A stretch of DNA of 53,934 bases from an uncultured euryarchaeote (GCA_937872085.1 CALMQK010000363.1:1-53934); one strand, 5' to 3'. Shown: positions 1-9,164, counted from the stretch's first letter. Translations and numbers: made by a program. The notes: generated by a model from the sequence alone, not told the origin.

Positions 1-2
1 TA

Positions 3-1580
3 TCCGGGCTTGGAAAGGGCATCACAGCTTCATCCATCGGACGGGTCCTGAAGGCCAGGGGACTGAAAGTAACCGCCATGAAGATCGACCCCTACCTGAA
101 TTTCGATGCGGGAACATTGAACCCGTTCGAGCACGGAGAGGTGTTCGTGCTGGATGACGGCTGCGAAGCGGACCTGGACCTCGGAAACTACGAGAGGTTC
201 CTGGACACCAACCTCACGAGCGACCATGTCGTGACGACCGGGAAGGTCTACGGAAGCGTGATTGAGAAGGAGAGGCAGGGGAACTTCCTCGGCAAGACCG
301 TCCAGATCATACCTCACATAACGAACGAGATCAAGTCCATGATCTCGAACGTGGGGATCAAGACAGGCTCCGAAGTGACGATCGTCGAGCTCGGCGGCAC
401 CGTGGGGGACATCGAGTCCGCCCCGTTCCTGGAGGCCATGAGGCAGATGCACAGCGAGCTCGGCCATGAGAACGTCATTTTCGTACACACGACCCTCGTC
501 CCGATCCTGGGCACGCTCCAAGAGCAGAAGACGAAACCGACCCAGCACTCGGTGAGGGAGCTCAGGGCGATAGGGATACAGCCCGATGCGATCGTGGCGA
601 GATGCGAAAGGCCTCTCGACGAAGGTGCGAGGAAGAAGATCGCGTTGTTCTGCGACGTCCCTCTGGAAGCCGTGATCAGTGCTCCGGACGCGAAGTCCAT
701 CTACCAGGTCCCGGTCTTCCTGGAGGAGCAGGGACTCACCGACTATCTCCTTGCCAAGATGAACGTCAAGAGGGAACCAGATGGACTCGCCGAGTGGCGG
801 AAGTTCCTCGCGAAGGTCATGAACCCGAAGCACGAGGTGAATATCCTGCTTGTGGGCAAGTACATGGACCAGCGCGATTCATACATGAGCCATTACGAGG
901 CGCTGACTCACGCGGGGGCAGAGCTGGATACCCGGGTCAAGTTCCTCCGGATCGAGGCGGAGGACATCGAGAAGGGAGATCGAGGAGCGGTCCTGGAAGA
1001 AGCGGATGGAGTGCTGATCCCGGGGGGCTTCGGGTCGAGAGGCACCGAGGGCAAGATCCAGGCGATAAAGTATGCGAGGGAGAACAAGGTCCCATTCCTC
1101 GGCGTATGCCTGGGATTCCAGCTGGCGACCGTAGAGTTCTCCAGGAACGTGCTCGGGATGCACGATGCGAACAGCACCGAGTTCGATTCTCACACGTCAC
1201 ACCCGGTCGTCGACATCCTGCCCGAGCAGAAGCAGGTGACGAAGAAGGGCGCGACAATGAGACTGGGCGCCCAGCAGGTCATGGTCGAGGCGGGCTCACG
1301 CGCGGCAAAGCTGTACGGTGCCACTGAGATCAGTGAGAGGCACAGGCACAGGTACGAGATCAACCCGCACTACATCGACCGGATACAGGAGAAAGGGCTC
1401 AAGTTCACAGGGAAGTCCCCAGATGGCAAGAGGATGGAGATAGCCGAGCTCGAAGGGCATCCGTTCTTCGTCGGCTCCCAGTTCCACCCTGAGTTCAAGT
1501 CCAGGCCTCAGAGGCCAGGACCGTTGCATCATGGGCTCGTGAAGGCGGCGCTGGAATACTCGCACAAAAGGAAGAAGTGA
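3..1580 (+). CDS. pyrG: CTP synthase, 5' end cut by the window
   Basis: CTP synthase makes CTP from UTP, ATP and glutamine in the cytoplasm. The frame is open from base 3 and reads SGLGKGITASSIGRVLKARG before the first Met at 78, which is the conserved N-terminal P-loop of the synthase domain, so only the first few codons are missing. The class I glutamine amidotransferase domain fills the C-terminal half: the nucleophile Cys lies in FLGVCLGFQ and the His-Glu pair in SQFHPEF. Length fits a full family member of about 530 residues. It converges on the histidine kinase gene with one base between the stops. Identity is certain; the true start is outside the window. Confidence 0.97.
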   Translation, partial: SGLGKGITASSIGRVLKARGLKVTAMKIDPYLNFDAGTLNPFEHGEVFVLDDGCEADLDLGNYERFLDTNLTSDHVVTTGKVYGSVIEKERQGNFLGKTVQIIPHITNEIKSMISNVGIKTGSEVTIVELGGTVGDIESAPFLEAMRQMHSELGHENVIFVHTTLVPILGTLQEQKTKPTQHSVRELRAIGIQPDAIVARCERPLDEGARKKIALFCDVPLEAVISAPDAKSIYQVPVFLEEQGLTDYLLAKMNVKREPDGLAEWRKFLAKVMNPKHEVNILLVGKYMDQRDSYMSHYEALTHAGAELDTRVKFLRIEAEDIEKGDRGAVLEEADGVLIPGGFGSRGTEGKIQAIKYARENKVPFLGVCLGFQLATVEFSRNVLGMHDANSTEFDSHTSHPVVDILPEQKQVTKKGATMRLGAQQVMVEAGSRAAKLYGATEISERHRHRYEINPHYIDRIQEKGLKFTGKSPDGKRMEIAELEGHPFFVGSQFHPEFKSRPQRPGPLHHGLVKAALEYSHKRKK

Positions 1581-1581
1581 G

Positions 1582-4500
1582 CTAGGCCGCGGGTGTCTCG
1601 CCGGACTTCGTTCCCTCGAGCGACCCCGTCGTGGGGGAAGGGGTCTTGCACTTGGGCAGCATGATCTTGAACACGGTCCCCTTGGAGGCGTCCCCCTTGA
1701 TCCGGTCCTCCACCCATATGCGTCCGCCGAACTTCTGCACGATCGCGCTCACGATGGACAGACCGAGTCCAAAGCCTTTGACACCCGTCACACCGGTGGC
1801 AAATCTCTCGAAGACGACGCCCTTCCTTTCATCCGGGATCCCCCTTCCGCGGTCCACGACCGAGATCAGCCACGAATCGCCTTGGGGAGATGCCTCGTCT
1901 TCGATGTTCACGTCCACCCTGACGCGAGTCGAGGTATCGAACTTGACCGCGTTCGAGATCACGTTGAGGAAGACCTCGTTCAGGTACTCATTGGCCATGA
2001 TGTAGTGTGTGCCTGGCGCGAGCGTGGAAACGACTGTGACCTTGCGATCGACAACAGTCTTCGTGACGACATCGACCGCGTCCGCGACCGCCTTTTGAAG
2101 GTCCGAGGGGACGTAGCCCGAGTCCGACATGGTCCTCACCTTCGCGAGCTTCCTTATGTTGTCTATCAGGCGAGCGTTGTTCCTGACCTGGATAAGGGCG
2201 CGCTCAGCGTATTTCCTCTGATTATCGTCGAGGAGCTTGTCCTGCAGGAGCAACTCGATGTACCCCATGATCCCTTGGTTGAAGTTGTTGATGTCGTGCG
2301 TCATCAGGTCGTTCAGCAGCGCGATCTCGTTCGCCGCCACCACCTGCTCCTCGAACGCTTTGGAGTTCTCGAACGCTATGGAAGCGATCCCCGCGAGGAT
2401 CTCGATGACCTCCATCTGGCCAGCGGAGGGTATCTTCAGGTCATTGGGCTCGTCGACAAGGAGGAAGCCCGTCAGCCTGCCGCTCTTATCCTTCATCGCC
2501 GCCATGAGCTTGTCGCGCTCGTGCCAAGCGTCCGGTGCGGCACGGGGTCTATCCGCGAGTTCCGGATGAGCTAGGAACGAGAAGCTCTCCACGCCGTATG
2601 ACTGGTCCTCGTACTTCACGAGATATGTCGTGGAACCGACCTTGAATTCGTCATCCATATCCGCAAGCACACCCCGCGCGGGCCTCTTGTTGCCCTTCTC
2701 GACCCAGTTCGGGTACCCCGTCTTCGCTCTGAGTATGAAGGAGTCGCCTTCGAGGTCCAGAAGCCTTATCGAGGCCCTCTTGAATCCAAACGACTGGACG
2801 ATGGCATCTGTGATGCGTTGAAGGAGGATGTCGAGATCGTCCATGTACATCACTGAGGTCGTCAGGTCAAGCACCTTCGCCATCTGCTCGATCTTACTTC
2901 GGCTTTCACCCAGCAGTGATTCCCTCACCCCGTAGAGCTCTGCGTTCTCGACTGCGACGGATGCCTGGCTCGCGAAGAGCTGAGCGATCTCGAACTCGGT
3001 TTCGGTAAACCGGTTCTCTCCATCCCTGTAGAGCGTCAGCACCCCTGTCACGTGATCCTTCCCCATCAACGGGATTACGGCCAACGCTTCTTTCTCATCC
3101 GGTGTGTCCTTGACATGGGCAACCCGGGAATCCGATGTCGTGTCGTTCACCAGCTCCGCCTTTCCAGTCCTGGCGACGTATCCGGTGACCCCGACATCGG
3201 TCGTGAATGTCTCGGCCATGATCTCAGCCGCATAGGGTCCGCGAGCGAGCACTGGCCGCACAAGGGAACTCGCGTGATCGATCTTGTAGAACGTGAGCCC
3301 ATCATACCAGACGACATCGCGGAGCTTCTCGGCGACGGCCTCGTAGATGCTGCTCGAGTCTATTTGTCTCTGCATCGCGAGCGCGGTCTCCAACAATGCG
3401 AGTTGGGAGTGCACCCGCTGGTTCAGGGATGAAAGCAGGTTTGCATTCTCCAGCGCGATGGCCGCGTGGTCGGCAAGGGACGAGAGAACCAACGCATCGC
3501 TCTTCGTGAAGGGTTTTCCGCCGATTTTGTTGTAGACATTGATGACGCCGATCCCTCTGCCTTCGACGACAAGGGGAGCCGTGATCATAGACCTGATCTC
3601 GAAAATCTCCGCCCAGCTCTCCTGCCCATCGGGGTCGGCTAGATAGTCGTTGACCACCTCGGCCTTCAGGTATCGAAGCGACCTTCCCGCAATCCCCACC
3701 TTCGTGCTGAAGATCTGCCCTTGGACCTTGCTCTTGTCTATTCGATAGGGAGCGACATAGCGGAGAACCTCCGCGCCTGGTTCGATCAAGCCCACCATCG
3801 ATTTCTCCGCCTTCAGCAGGTTGGCCGCATCTCGTGCGACCTGATCCAGGACGACCATGGGCTCAAGACGATAGGATATCTGCTTGCTTATCCTGTCGAG
3901 AACGGAGAGCGCCGCCTCGCGCTCCTTGGATTCGGTATAGACCCTGGCGTTCGTGACCGCCGTGGCGAGCATGTCCGCGATCATCTCGATGACGCTAACA
4001 TCGTTCCTGGTGAACGCATCCTTCGTGTCGCTCTGGATGTCCAGCACGCCCAGTATCTCCCCTCTGAACATGACGGGTGCTGACAGTTCGGACTTCGTGC
4101 CTATCAGGTCCCTTCGAACGTATCTGGGATCGGATTCTACATCCGCGCTGACCAGTGTCTCACCGAAGTAGGCCGCATGCCCGACGATGCCCTCTTTGAG
4201 CTTTATTCTAAGGTCCTTGGGAACGGCGTCCATGTGCCATCCGTATCCCGCTTTGAAGTCGAGATCGCCTCGTTCCTTGTCCATCATGAATATGGACACG
4301 TGCTTGTAGCCGAACCCTTGCGCGATGGACTTGACCAACTCGGTCATCAACTGATCAATGTCGAGCAAGGAGGTGACCACCCTTCCGATCTTGTTGATGG
4401 TCGTGAGCTGGCTGACCCTCCGGGCGAGCTCCACCGTTCGAGCCTCCATCTTCGATTCGAGCTCGCTGGTGTACTTCTCGTACTCGACCTTCTCGGTCTT

Positions 4501-5253
4501 CTGTCGCGTTATGTCGTGCAAGATGCCGACCGAGCCCAGCAGCCTGCCTTTCTCGTTCTTGACCGGCAACGCCTCGACTTGTGCATAATAGCGCGTGCCG
4601 TCCTTCCTGAGCCCGGTCATCTCCCCGTGCCATCCGAGCGTTTGGGCTGCCTTCAGTATCGTCGGCATTGTGCCGGACGAGTTGGTGGTGTCCGTCATGC
4701 TCAGCCCGGCGACTTGCTTCTCATCGTAGCCGGTCATCTGAACGTACGCCCTGTTGACATAGATGAGACGCCCTTCGAGGTCCGCAACGCACACTGCTTC
4801 CGACATCTGGTCGAACGAAGCTGTCATGACCCCGAGTCGGTCCTCAGCCTCCACTCTCCGCGTCACGTCGTGGGAGACGCACACGAAGAAGTCCTTCTTG
4901 GTCTCCTGATCGACCAGTGTCGTCACTTCCAGATCGACCGTTCGCCCGCTGGCCGTCTGGACCCGCCTCACGTACGGTCCTTTTTCGAAATCCCAGCCGA
5001 CATTGATCGGACAAGCGGGACATGCTCCCTCGACCTTCCCGCACCCAAGGGCTTCCGAACATTTCTTTCCTGTGATGTCTCCCCGAGTCGTTTTCATCTT
5101 CGAGTTCACGAATTCTATGGTCCCGTCCTTTCCAATTACCGCGACGCCGTCCGCGAGCGAGTCGAATGCAGCGAACCTGCTGGATCTGGACCTTCCGGCC
5201 TCGACCGGTTTCAAATCATTCAAGGGATTGTTCGAACTAGGCGGTGTCAACAT
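1582..5253 (-). CDS. Soluble multi-PAS/GAF sensor histidine kinase
   Basis: A 1223-residue signal-transducing kinase. No membrane segment is seen, so it is probably cytoplasmic. By eye: a PAS domain at about 25-130 with a Cys cluster (C-x6-C-x6-C-x2-C near residues 65-82), a second PAS at about 137-255, a short coiled coil, then four GAF-like repeats from about 285 to 960. The kinase core follows: H box LMTHDINNFNQ (His about 986), N box VISNAVKF, G1 box VVDRGRGIP and G2 box GFGLGLSIV. The HDINN form of the H box is common in archaeal kinases. No receiver domain is attached and no response regulator lies nearby, so the partner is unknown. A TATA-like CATTTATGG on the minus strand near 5296-5304 would give a short leader. 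Confidence 0.9.
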   Translation of the reverse strand: MLTPPSSNNPLNDLKPVEAGRSRSSRFAAFDSLADGVAVIGKDGTIEFVNSKMKTTRGDITGKKCSEALGCGKVEGACPACPINVGWDFEKGPYVRRVQTASGRTVDLEVTTLVDQETKKDFFVCVSHDVTRRVEAEDRLGVMTASFDQMSEAVCVADLEGRLIYVNRAYVQMTGYDEKQVAGLSMTDTTNSSGTMPTILKAAQTLGWHGEMTGLRKDGTRYYAQVEALPVKNEKGRLLGSVGILHDITRQKTEKVEYEKYTSELESKMEARTVELARRVSQLTTINKIGRVVTSLLDIDQLMTELVKSIAQGFGYKHVSIFMMDKERGDLDFKAGYGWHMDAVPKDLRIKLKEGIVGHAAYFGETLVSADVESDPRYVRRDLIGTKSELSAPVMFRGEILGVLDIQSDTKDAFTRNDVSVIEMIADMLATAVTNARVYTESKEREAALSVLDRISKQISYRLEPMVVLDQVARDAANLLKAEKSMVGLIEPGAEVLRYVAPYRIDKSKVQGQIFSTKVGIAGRSLRYLKAEVVNDYLADPDGQESWAEIFEIRSMITAPLVVEGRGIGVINVYNKIGGKPFTKSDALVLSSLADHAAIALENANLLSSLNQRVHSQLALLETALAMQRQIDSSSIYEAVAEKLRDVVWYDGLTFYKIDHASSLVRPVLARGPYAAEIMAETFTTDVGVTGYVARTGKAELVNDTTSDSRVAHVKDTPDEKEALAVIPLMGKDHVTGVLTLYRDGENRFTETEFEIAQLFASQASVAVENAELYGVRESLLGESRSKIEQMAKVLDLTTSVMYMDDLDILLQRITDAIVQSFGFKRASIRLLDLEGDSFILRAKTGYPNWVEKGNKRPARGVLADMDDEFKVGSTTYLVKYEDQSYGVESFSFLAHPELADRPRAAPDAWHERDKLMAAMKDKSGRLTGFLLVDEPNDLKIPSAGQMEVIEILAGIASIAFENSKAFEEQVVAANEIALLNDLMTHDINNFNQGIMGYIELLLQDKLLDDNQRKYAERALIQVRNNARLIDNIRKLAKVRTMSDSGYVPSDLQKAVADAVDVVTKTVVDRKVTVVSTLAPGTHYIMANEYLNEVFLNVISNAVKFDTSTRVRVDVNIEDEASPQGDSWLISVVDRGRGIPDERKGVVFERFATGVTGVKGFGLGLSIVSAIVQKFGGRIWVEDRIKGDASKGTVFKIMLPKCKTPSPTTGSLEGTKSGETPAA

Positions 5254-5392
5254 GCCTGGGAAATCCCCACTGGGCGTGAGATGGGTCTGCCTTGTCCATA
5301 AATGTTTCGAGAGGCATGTCGGAAGCCGGTCCTAGAATGGCCCAGAACCCATCGTGAGACACGGCGCTCGCACGGAGTCAGGCGCTCCAATA

Positions 5393-5400
5393 CCTTTAAC
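5393..5400 (+). promoter_or_regulatory. TATA box for the aIF2-beta gene
   Basis: CCTTTAAC lies about 30 bases before the ATG at 5425. This spacing fits a leaderless transcript and argues against the longer open frame that starts at 5302. Confidence 0.5.
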
Positions 5401-5424
5401 TATGCCATGCACGATGAAACCACG

Positions 5425-6051
5425 ATGGCCACGAAGGCGAGCTTCGACTACGAGACTCTACTTGAGAGAGCGAAGAAGAAGCTTCCACAGACGCTCGAAT
5501 CGCACGACAGGTTCCAAGTCCCCGAGCCAGACGTGATGATCGAGGGAAAGACGACGGTCCTCAGGAATTTCGGGGACATCGTCGACACGCTGAGGCGGGA
5601 GCCCGATCACCTGCTAGGATACCTTCTCAGGGAGCTTGGGACCGCGGGCGCGCTCGAAGGAAGACGAGTGGTCTTCAAGGGCAAGGTCTCCACCGCGGCC
5701 GTAGCTGACAGGATAAAGGACTACGTCGACGAGTACGTCCTATGCTCCGAGTGCAACAGACCAGACACGAAGATAGCCAAGGAGGGTCGGATCCTCATCC
5801 TGGTCTGCGAGACTTGCGGCGCTCATCGCCCCGTCCATGTGAGGAAGCAGGTCAAGGCAGAGAAGGCCAGGGAGATAGAGGCTGGCCAGGTCTATGACCT
5901 GATGATCGAGGATGTCGGGAAGAAGGGCGACGGCATCGCCCGGAAGGGCGAGTTCATCATCTACATCCCTGGGACGGCAAAAGGTTCCCAGGTCAGAGTC
6001 ATGATCGAGAAAGTCTCTGGAACGGTCGCGTTCGGAAAGAGGGAGAGCTGA
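5425..6051 (+). CDS. eif2b: Translation initiation factor aIF2 beta with C-terminal TRAM domain
   Basis: The beta subunit of the archaeal eIF2 heterotrimer, which delivers Met-tRNAi to the small ribosomal subunit. The alpha/beta core (DHLLGYLLRELGT, RRVVFKG) is followed by the zinc ribbon C-x2-C-x17-C-x2-C (CSEC...CETC). After residue about 145 comes a TRAM-like RNA-binding domain (YDLMIEDVGKKGDGIA, FIIYIPG, V.IEKVSGTVAFGK). The frame is open upstream to 5302, but the TATA box and the start of family homology favour ATG 5425, giving 208 residues; ATG 5407 is an alternative. It is divergent from the histidine kinase and converges on the PhzF gene. Confidence 0.93.
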   Translation: MATKASFDYETLLERAKKKLPQTLESHDRFQVPEPDVMIEGKTTVLRNFGDIVDTLRREPDHLLGYLLRELGTAGALEGRRVVFKGKVSTAAVADRIKDYVDEYVLCSECNRPDTKIAKEGRILILVCETCGAHRPVHVRKQVKAEKAREIEAGQVYDLMIEDVGKKGDGIARKGEFIIYIPGTAKGSQVRVMIEKVSGTVAFGKRES

Positions 6052-6057
6052 GCAGAC

Positions 6058-6960
6058 CTAAGGCGCGACCAATCTCCCAGTGCACGATATCCGCGACGGT
6101 CCGCCGACCTCGACCCTTCTTATCGTTGACCCCTTCTTCTCCACGCGCACCGATATCTTCGACGGACGCCCGATCCAATGGCCTTGCTCCACAACTATGT
6201 CCTCGAACTCCTCGCGAGGAATGAAATCGTTCTCCACGAGGTACGCCCCCAACGCCCCCGCAGCCATTCCGGATGCGGGCTCCTCGAGAATCACATTCGA
6301 TGGAAGGAAACATCTCGCATGGATCGTCGAGCCCTGGTCGAGGACGCTCCACGAGTAGACCTCTATCCCGGCGACATCGAGCTCGCGCGAAAGGGCGCTG
6401 AGCTCGTCATGCCTTGGTTCCAGCTTCCCCATGATGTCGATCGACCTCACGGGGACCAGAAGGTATGGGACACCCGTGGAGGTCCTGCTGAGCGGGAACT
6501 CGTCGTGGAACAGCGCGTCCACGCCTACGCCGAGTGCGCTAGCGACCTCCTTCTCGTCCCCCTCTCGGGCGAACATCGGCCTCCTCTGAGTCATCCAGAC
6601 ACGCTCGAGAACCTCGGCTTTCTTCTCGACAGAGAACGGGAGGACGCCCACCTGCGATTCCATCCTGCGCTTTCCGCCCGGCGAAGAGCCAAACGCCCCC
6701 CTGTCAGCCAGACACCACAATGCGCCTATCGTGCCATGGCCCGAGAGCGGCTCCTCGGATGTGGGCGAGAAGAACCTAAGCCTCACATCGGCCTTCTTGG
6801 ATCTCAGGACGAACGATGTGACCGGTGAACCGACCTCGAATGCGATCCTCTGCATCTGCATCTCGTCCAAGTCATCGGCGTCGAACACCACCCCCGCTGG
6901 ATTGCCGGAATAGGCCTCCTGCGCGAACACGTCCACCTTGACGAAATCTAGTTCAGCCAC
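6058..6960 (-). CDS. PhzF family protein lacking the catalytic glutamate
   Basis: A 300-residue PhzF/diaminopimelate-epimerase-fold protein. Family landmarks are SGNPAGVV near residue 18, FFSPTSEEPLSGHGTIGAL, EEPASGMAAGALGAYL and EQGHWIGRPSKI. In characterised members the sequence after the first helix reads NLSETxFV, with Glu as the acid/base. Here the aligned stretch is GSPVTSFV, so Val47 replaces it. The protein may therefore bind a ligand without the usual isomerase chemistry, or use another residue. Substrate is unknown, as for most of this family. The gene converges on aIF2-beta with a 6-base gap. Confidence 0.88.
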   Translation of the reverse strand: MAELDFVKVDVFAQEAYSGNPAGVVFDADDLDEMQMQRIAFEVGSPVTSFVLRSKKADVRLRFFSPTSEEPLSGHGTIGALWCLADRGAFGSSPGGKRRMESQVGVLPFSVEKKAEVLERVWMTQRRPMFAREGDEKEVASALGVGVDALFHDEFPLSRTSTGVPYLLVPVRSIDIMGKLEPRHDELSALSRELDVAGIEVYSWSVLDQGSTIHARCFLPSNVILEEPASGMAAGALGAYLVENDFIPREEFEDIVVEQGHWIGRPSKISVRVEKKGSTIRRVEVGGPSRISCTGRLVAP

Positions 6961-7050
6961 GGCGGTGACACCGGTCTCGGGCTATTTGGAGGTTTTCCGG
7001 GAATCACCGTTGCGCAAAGTATTTCTAAACCGGTTCGTCTAGCTGGGCCG

Positions 7051-7983
7051 ATGAAAGGGACGGTCAGGACCACCATCATCATGGCTTTGATTTTCTTGGT
7101 GGCCCAGCTTGGAGCCCTCGTGATGGTCTCTTCGATCCTGACCACGGAGGATCAGGCTTTCTCCAATCCGAATGACCCTCTGATCCCGATCTATTACATC
7201 GGCGCGATGATCCTGTTCACTCTGGCTGTGCTGTACATCATCAAGAAGAAGCGCGAGGACATCGTCAAGTTCATCTTCATCGGGGCTGTGGCGTTCACCA
7301 TATTCTATGTCCTGATCGCGATCGCGGCCAAGCTTACCTCGAACATCGTGGGTCTCATCCTCCCCCTCGCGATCACCGGCACGCTGACGTATTACTTGAT
7401 AAAGAAACCAGAATGGTACGTGGTCGATGCGTCCGGCGTTCTCATGGCAATAGGCGTGATCGGCATCTTTGGCATCTCGCTCAACATCCTGCCCGTGCTG
7501 ATCTTGCTCGTCGTGCTCGCGATATATGACGCTGTCTCGGTCTACGGCACGAAGCACATGGTGGCCTTGGCCGATGGGGTCACCGGCATGAGGCTGCCGA
7601 TCCTCCTAGTGATACCAAAGAAACGTGGATACTCTTACCTCACACAGGGATCGCTGGTCAAGGAGCTGGAGGAAGGGGAGGAACGAGAGGCGATGTTCAT
7701 GGGCCTCGGTGACATCATAATCCCCGGAGTGCTCGTGGCCTCCGCGTACAGCTTCCGGGCCGCATCAGGGGGTGGTCCATTCCACATAGAAGGCATCGAC
7801 GCCAATCTACTGGTGTCGCTCGGTACGCTCCTGGGAGCCATGCTGGGTTTCGCGGCCCTGATGACGTTCGTCATGAAGGGACGGCCCCAGGCCGGACTTC
7901 CTCTCCTCAACGGTGGCGCCATCCTCGGCTACCTACTATTCTACGCGCTCGTCTACGGCAACCTGAATTTCGGGATCTGGTGA
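7051..7983 (+). CDS. Presenilin/signal peptide peptidase-like intramembrane aspartyl protease
   Basis: A polytopic membrane protease (A22 family, archaeal SPP_2/PSH type) of 310 residues with about nine hydrophobic segments. The two catalytic aspartates sit in AIYDAVSVYG (Asp160) and MGLGDIIIPG (Asp221). The PAL-type motif appears as AGLPLLNGG near residue 281, the form found in archaeal homologues. A charged loop (about 195-215) separates the two Asp helices, where eukaryotic presenilin is cut. The family cleaves transmembrane helices, with natural substrates in archaea unknown. A TATA-like sequence at about 7019-7026 suggests a leaderless start. The stop nearly touches the next gene. Confidence 0.92.
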   Translation: MKGTVRTTIIMALIFLVAQLGALVMVSSILTTEDQAFSNPNDPLIPIYYIGAMILFTLAVLYIIKKKREDIVKFIFIGAVAFTIFYVLIAIAAKLTSNIVGLILPLAITGTLTYYLIKKPEWYVVDASGVLMAIGVIGIFGISLNILPVLILLVVLAIYDAVSVYGTKHMVALADGVTGMRLPILLVIPKKRGYSYLTQGSLVKELEEGEEREAMFMGLGDIIIPGVLVASAYSFRAASGGGPFHIEGIDANLLVSLGTLLGAMLGFAALMTFVMKGRPQAGLPLLNGGAILGYLLFYALVYGNLNFGIW

Positions 7984-7996
7984 TTCCCTGAAGGAG

Positions 7997-8638
7997 CTGA
8001 ACCTGCTTGTCTGCTCCGATCTGCACGGCTCAAACCAGGCCCTCGGCATGCTCGCGGAGGTCGCATCGTCCGGTTCCTATGACGCGATGGTCGTGTGCGG
8101 GGATTTCACCACCTTCGGCACGACCGAGTTCACCGAGACGTTCCTGAAGAGACTCAAGCTCCGGATCTTCGCGGTCCCAGGCAACTGTGATGTCCCGGAG
8201 ACCGTCTCCGTCCTCGAGGGGGCGAATGCGAGCATCCACAACGTGCGGGAGGAATTCATGGGCAAGCGGTTCTTCGGTTTCGGAGGTGCGTTGCCCGGGG
8301 GCGGGACCCCATTTGAGATCGAGGACGACATCCTTGAGAGGTCTCTCAGATCGGTGGCGGTCAAAGATGGCATCATGATCACTCACTGTCCTGCATACGG
8401 CATGAACGACCTCACCGGGAACGGGCGGCACCTGGGCTCTAAGGGGATACTTCGAGTTGCCAACGAATTCAAGCCCATCCTTGCGGTGTCCGGCCACGTG
8501 CACGAGTCACGGGGCAGGACAGTCTCGAAGGACACAGTGTTCGTGAACCCCGGAGCAGCCAAGAACGGTTCTTATGCCAGCGTGCGCTTGGGCGAGAGCG
8601 TGGATGTGGAGTTCCACGAGGTCCAGCTCCGACGCTAA
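7997..8638 (+). CDS. Calcineurin-like metallophosphoesterase with probable CTG start
   Basis: A metal-dependent phosphoesterase of about 213 residues, substrate unknown. Metal-ligand motifs are SDLHG, CGDF, PGNCD, the late ITHCPAYG and SGHVHES. The first in-frame ATG, at 8048, would remove the essential DLH motif encoded at 8018-8026, yet the frame has no ATG, GTG or TTG between the upstream stop (7964-7966) and 8018. CTG codons at 7988, 7997 and 8003 remain. AAGGAG at 7991-7996 is well spaced for 8003, and homology favours 7997. A sequencing or assembly slip near 7980 is the other explanation. It follows the presenilin-like gene at once. Confidence 0.82.
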   Translation: MNLLVCSDLHGSNQALGMLAEVASSGSYDAMVVCGDFTTFGTTEFTETFLKRLKLRIFAVPGNCDVPETVSVLEGANASIHNVREEFMGKRFFGFGGALPGGGTPFEIEDDILERSLRSVAVKDGIMITHCPAYGMNDLTGNGRHLGSKGILRVANEFKPILAVSGHVHESRGRTVSKDTVFVNPGAAKNGSYASVRLGESVDVEFHEVQLRR

Positions 8639-8693
8639 CGACCCCATAATGTTTTAATAGACCTCCCACTTTCACTTGCCCGAGAGGTTACAG

Positions 8694-9101
8694 ATGGCCA
8701 TTTGGCAAGGCAGACCCAAGAGGAAGCCATCAGGCGGAAGGCTGAGGCTCGCCCGAAAGAAGAGAAGGTTCGAGGTCGGGAGAGAGAAGCAGTTCACACG
8801 CTTGGGTCCTCAGAAAGTCAAGCTCTACCGGGTTAAGGGAAAGGCCCAGAAGGCGCGCCTTCTGATGGCCAACACCGCCAACGTGGTGGACCCGAAGACG
8901 AGGAAGATCAAGAAGGTGAAGATCCTCACGGTCAAGACGAACCCATCGAACCCCAACTACGTCCAGAGGAACATCATGACCAAGGGCGCGACGATCATGA
9001 CGGAGCTCGGGGAAGCCGTGATAACCTCCAGGACCGGCCAGGACGGCGTAGTCAACGCCACCCTGATCCCATCTGCAGCGCCGCCCGCACCAGCCACCTA
9101 G
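8694..9101 (+). CDS. rps8e: 30S ribosomal protein S8e
   Basis: An archaeal/eukaryotic-type small-subunit ribosomal protein of 135 residues. MAIWQGRPKRKPSGGRLR is the family start, with later NVVDPKTRK and the C-terminal RNIMTKGATI, TELGEAVITSRTGQDGVVNA. ATG 8694 is preceded by GAGAGGTTACAG, a Shine-Dalgarno site, and is preferred over the in-frame ATG at 8676. The C-terminus ends in an Ala/Pro-rich tail. It is normally near SRP19 in archaea; here a mobile element separates the two. Confidence 0.96.
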   Translation: MAIWQGRPKRKPSGGRLRLARKKRRFEVGREKQFTRLGPQKVKLYRVKGKAQKARLLMANTANVVDPKTRKIKKVKILTVKTNPSNPNYVQRNIMTKGATIMTELGEAVITSRTGQDGVVNATLIPSAAPPAPAT

Positions 9102-9125
9102 GCGAGCTCTTTTCTGACAGCGGAA

Positions 9126-9134
9126 CTCACCGAC
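9126..9134. repeat. Left target-site duplication, CTCACCGAC
   Basis: This 9-bp sequence directly abuts the left inverted end of the element at 9135 and is repeated exactly at 9554-9562 outside the right end. Confidence 0.85.
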
Positions 9135-9158
9135 GGTTCTGTAAAGAGTCGGGTGGTG
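9135..9158 (+). repeat. Left terminal inverted repeat
   Basis: 24 bp beginning GGTTCTGT and ending TCGGGTGGTG. It pairs with 9530-9553 on the other strand with three mismatches, all in the central six bases. Confidence 0.85.
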
Positions 9159-9164
9159 GGCCTA

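Noticed and set aside
4177..5301. A 374-codon plus-strand open frame inside the histidine kinase gene
   Set aside because: It is antisense to well-recognised PAS/GAF coding sequence and its translation has no family features; high GC leaves long antisense frames open.
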